A stretch of DNA of 64,000 bases, taken from the NCBI GenBank assembly GCA_944472155.2, contig OX235279.1, positions 61,291,564-61,355,563 on the forward strand. Reading direction: 5' to 3'. The notes under the pieces are model-generated. The model saw nothing but the letters and a program-made list of their open reading frames with translations, had not been told where the DNA came from and searched no databases. This stretch comes from Trichobilharzia szidati (lineage: Eukaryota; Platyhelminthes; Trematoda; Strigeidida; Schistosomatidae). Positions 61,701-64,000 of the stretch are shown one piece after another; the stretch's first letter is position 1, and the number at the start of each line of letters is the position of its first letter. A program made the position numbers and the translations under genes.

Positions 61701-64000
61701 CTCCGATGACATTCACTCCACCGAGCGCCTCTCTACCCATGATGAGTTCTGTGTGTACGTGTGTGTGCGTTGTCTGCTCCCAGTTTGCATAGCGATCACA
61801 TCACCCATCAGAGTTTTGTTGTCGCCATCTGTCTGGGATCTTGTCGATTACTGTTTGCAGTTTTTGTGGAAATTCGCCTTCTTCACTGGGTCTTCGTTGT
61901 TTGTCGGTGTGTCGGATTGTGTAATTATCAACTGCCTTCCTTTCGAGTTGAGTCTTGCTGTCATGATCTCGGAGGAGATTGATTCTCACTGCATACGAGC
62001 TTTGGTTGCTCTTGTTGACATCATGATAACCACTGACTGCCTCAGTGTGTTCGTGGTTGTCGTCCGGGTGATCGGAGTGGATTGTTGACTGTCAGGTTAA
62101 AAATGTGTAGAGTCCATTTCCATTCCACCTGATCTCACAGATTTGTAGCACTTCTCTACTCTATCTTCTCGCTTCTTCTGCAATCTGAGCAACCTTTCCA
62201 GCCTGAAACATGATGTGGATATTCCATGTCACTTTGCTAACTTTTGCTTACATCGAGAGAAGACGGAACAGCTGACCGGCTTCGTGAAGGGTTTCACCAA
62301 GTGGTGACATTTGTTCCTCCGGATTCTAGTGAAGAATAGGTTTTTCCGAATTCTTTGCTTTGTGCTTTGTAGTTTGTGCAGCGACTGGCTTGGTTTTCTT
62401 TTGACTAGGATCACCAGCCCCACGCACAACCTTCCCTCTTTCTCCGAGCTCACTACCAGCTAGTAAACTAAGCGAGGATTGACTTGGAGTATGCAGACAA
62501 TATCGTTCTCTTGAGTAAAGCTGCTGACAAAATGAACAGTCACCTGAATATCTACAGCGAGAGTTTGAGTATGTTTGGCCAGCGATCTCTTGAATTAGAC
62601 GGTGATCTGAAACTTCATCTGCTGCTCTTCTAATTCTTGTTCCCAGTAGGTTGCGTCTCTATTATCGGGAGAATGAGATGAATTCTACTGGAGTTTTGGT
62701 GTGTCCGTCTGGTGAAGCCGACATTGTTGCGTGAATATGTTTGTGCTTCTGCACGCTGCCTGCAATGTCCAAATCATTGTAGACGCAGAAGTCTGCAAAT
62801 ATTTCTCCGATGACATTCACTCCACCGAGCGCCTCTCTACCCATGATGAGTTCTGTGTGTACGTGTGTGTGCGTTGTCTGCTCCCAGTTTGCATAGCGAT
62901 CACATCACCCATCAGAGTTTTGTTGTCGCCATCTGTCTGGGATCTTGTCGATTACTGTTTGCAGTTTTTGTGGAAATTCGCCTTCTTCACTGGGTCTTCG
63001 TTGTTTGTCGGTGTGTCGGATTGTGTAATTATCAACTGCCTTCCTTTCGAGTTGAGTCTTGCTGTCATGATCTCGGAGGAGATTGATTCTCACTGCATAC
63101 GAGCTTTGGTTGCTCTTGTTGACATCATGATAACCACTGACTGCCTCAGTGTGTTCGTGGTTGTCGTCCGGGTGATCGGAGTGGATTGTTGACTGTCAGG
63201 TTAAAAATGTGTAGAGTCCATTTCCATTCCACCTGATCTCACAGATTTGTAGCACTTCTCTACTCTATCTTCTCGCTTCTTCTGCAATCTGAGCAACCTT
63301 TCCAGCCTGAAACATGATGTGGATATTCCATGTCGCTTTGCTAACTTTTGCTTACATCGAGAGAAGACGCAACAGCTGACCGGCTTCGTGAAGGGTTTCA
63401 CCAAGTGGTGACATTTGTTCCTCCGGATTCTAGTGAAGAATAGGTTTTGCCGAATTCTTTGCTTTGTGCTTTGGAGTTTGTGCAGCGACTGGCTTGGTTT
63501 TCTTTTGACTAGGATCACCAGCCCCACGCACAACCTTCCCTCTTTCTCCGAGCTCACTACCAGCTAGTAAACTAAGCGAGGATTGACTTGGAGTATGCAG
63601 ACAATATCGTTCTCTTGAGTAAAGCTGCTGACAAAATGAACAGTCACCTGAATATCTACAGCGAGAGTTTGAGTATGTTTGGCCAGCGATCTCTTGAATT
63701 AGACGGTGATCTGAAACTTCATCTGCTGCTCTTCTAATTCTTGTTCCCAGTAGGTTGCGTCTCTATTATCGGGAGAATGAGATGAATTCTACTGGAGTTT
63801 TGGTGTGTCCGTCTGGTGAAGCCGACATTGTTGCGTGAATATGTTTGTGCTTCTGCACGCTGCCTGCAATGTCCAAATCATTGTAGACGCAGAAGTCTGC
63901 AAATATTTCTCCGATGACATTCACTCCACCGAGTGCCTCTCTACCCATGATGAGTTCTGTGTGTACGTGTGTGTGCGTTGTCTGCTCCCAGTTTGCATAG

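Larger units (their letters stand above)
28396..64000. repeat. Large satellite array of about 33 tandem units, open at the right edge
   Basis: The same unit repeats head to tail to the end of the window. Using the word TGCGTGAATRTGTTTG as anchor (position of the ATG or ATA codon), units fall at 29099, 30085, 31071, 32057, 33043 and 34029 (period 986). They continue at 35130 (1101), then every 1104 bases from 36234 to 60522, then 61627, 62731 and 63835. Neighbouring units differ at only a few bases per kb. The leftmost 38 bases (28396-28433) are more diverged, as expected at an array edge. Open frames of 60-153 codons recur in every unit on both strands but overlap a dead retrotransposon and are not called genes. 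Confidence 0.97.
34771..64000. repeat. 1104-bp unit block
   Basis: Every unit from here on carries about 115-118 bp more, placed between two copies of CTTGGAGT (for example 34768-34775 and 34883-34890). Diagnostic substitutions change along the array. GTACATG becomes GTACGTG from the unit at 39.7 kb, TCAAGTT becomes mostly TCAGGTT from about 43.3 kb, and GAATATG becomes GAATAGG in several units from 54.6 kb. Confidence 0.93.

Noticed and set aside
29099..63192. A 153-codon plus-strand frame with hydrophobic segments, open in nearly every satellite unit
   Set aside because: It is antisense to the endonuclease fossil, is lost in some units by single changes (41.75, 42.86, 32.06 and 57.21 kb) and shows no domain. 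Recurrence simply follows from near-identical units.
34499..63557. Minus-strand frames of 109-148 codons spanning the extra segment
   Set aside because: They read the endonuclease N-terminal region in the wrong frame. The true homology (TWNIHIMFQAGK...) lies in another frame.
28396..64000. CRISPR-like or protein-coding tandem repeat
   Set aside because: Units of about 1 kb abut with no spacers, and the content is a retrotransposon fossil in eukaryotic DNA.

Overview
The window looks like eukaryotic, repeat-rich, AT-rich animal DNA, most probably from a trematode of the schistosome type. The reasons are one intron-containing gene among long AT-rich non-coding stretches, abundant CR1/Jockey-like and RTE-like non-LTR retrotransposon material, tRNA-derived SINE-like elements, and a very large homogeneous tandem array. 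The species assignment is inference; no marker gene in the window proves it.

Layout. (1) 1-3902, minus strand: a young CR1/Jockey-like non-LTR retrotransposon running off the left edge. Its ORF2 (endonuclease plus start of reverse transcriptase) is open over the whole 2.3 kb visible. ORF1 is open apart from one in-frame TAG. A correctly phased -1 frameshift signal (U UUU UUA, 6-nt spacer, continuous 14-bp hairpin) lies exactly where the ORF2 frame opens. (2) 3.9-22.9 kb: mostly non-coding. It holds exon-like pieces next to the retrotransposon (3.9-4.6 kb), decayed reverse-transcriptase and endonuclease relics (7.6, 12.2, 14.9-15.5 kb), a broken MULE/SWIM transposase-like gene (10.5-11.1 kb), a tRNA-headed SINE with intact Pol III boxes (13.1-13.3 kb), a second, degenerate tRNA-like element (about 19.6-19.9 kb) and a diverged repeat pair (9.0 and 12.9 kb). 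(3) 22,988-25,863, plus strand: the one confidently recognised host gene, a two-exon DSCC1/DCC1 homologue (482 aa), followed by a polyadenylation signal. (4) 25.9-28.4 kb: non-coding AT-rich DNA ending in an A-rich, lysine-codon-rich patch. (5) 28,396-64,000: a tandem array of about 33 units, running off the right edge.

The array is the dominant feature. The monomer is 986 bp in the left block and about 1104 bp from 34.77 kb onward. Reading all frames shows what the monomer is made of: an RTE-clade endonuclease on the minus strand placed against a piece of the same kind of element's reverse transcriptase (YADD box, here YADN) on the plus strand. This is the geometry expected of a 5'-inverted (twin-primed) retrotransposon copy that was later amplified in tandem. 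Both parts were already defective in the founder. Open frames that recur in every unit on both strands are shadows of this dead element and are not annotated as genes.

The only interacting gene logic visible is inside the retrotransposon (ORF1, frameshift, ORF2). DSCC1 stands alone, 2.5 kb from the satellite edge.
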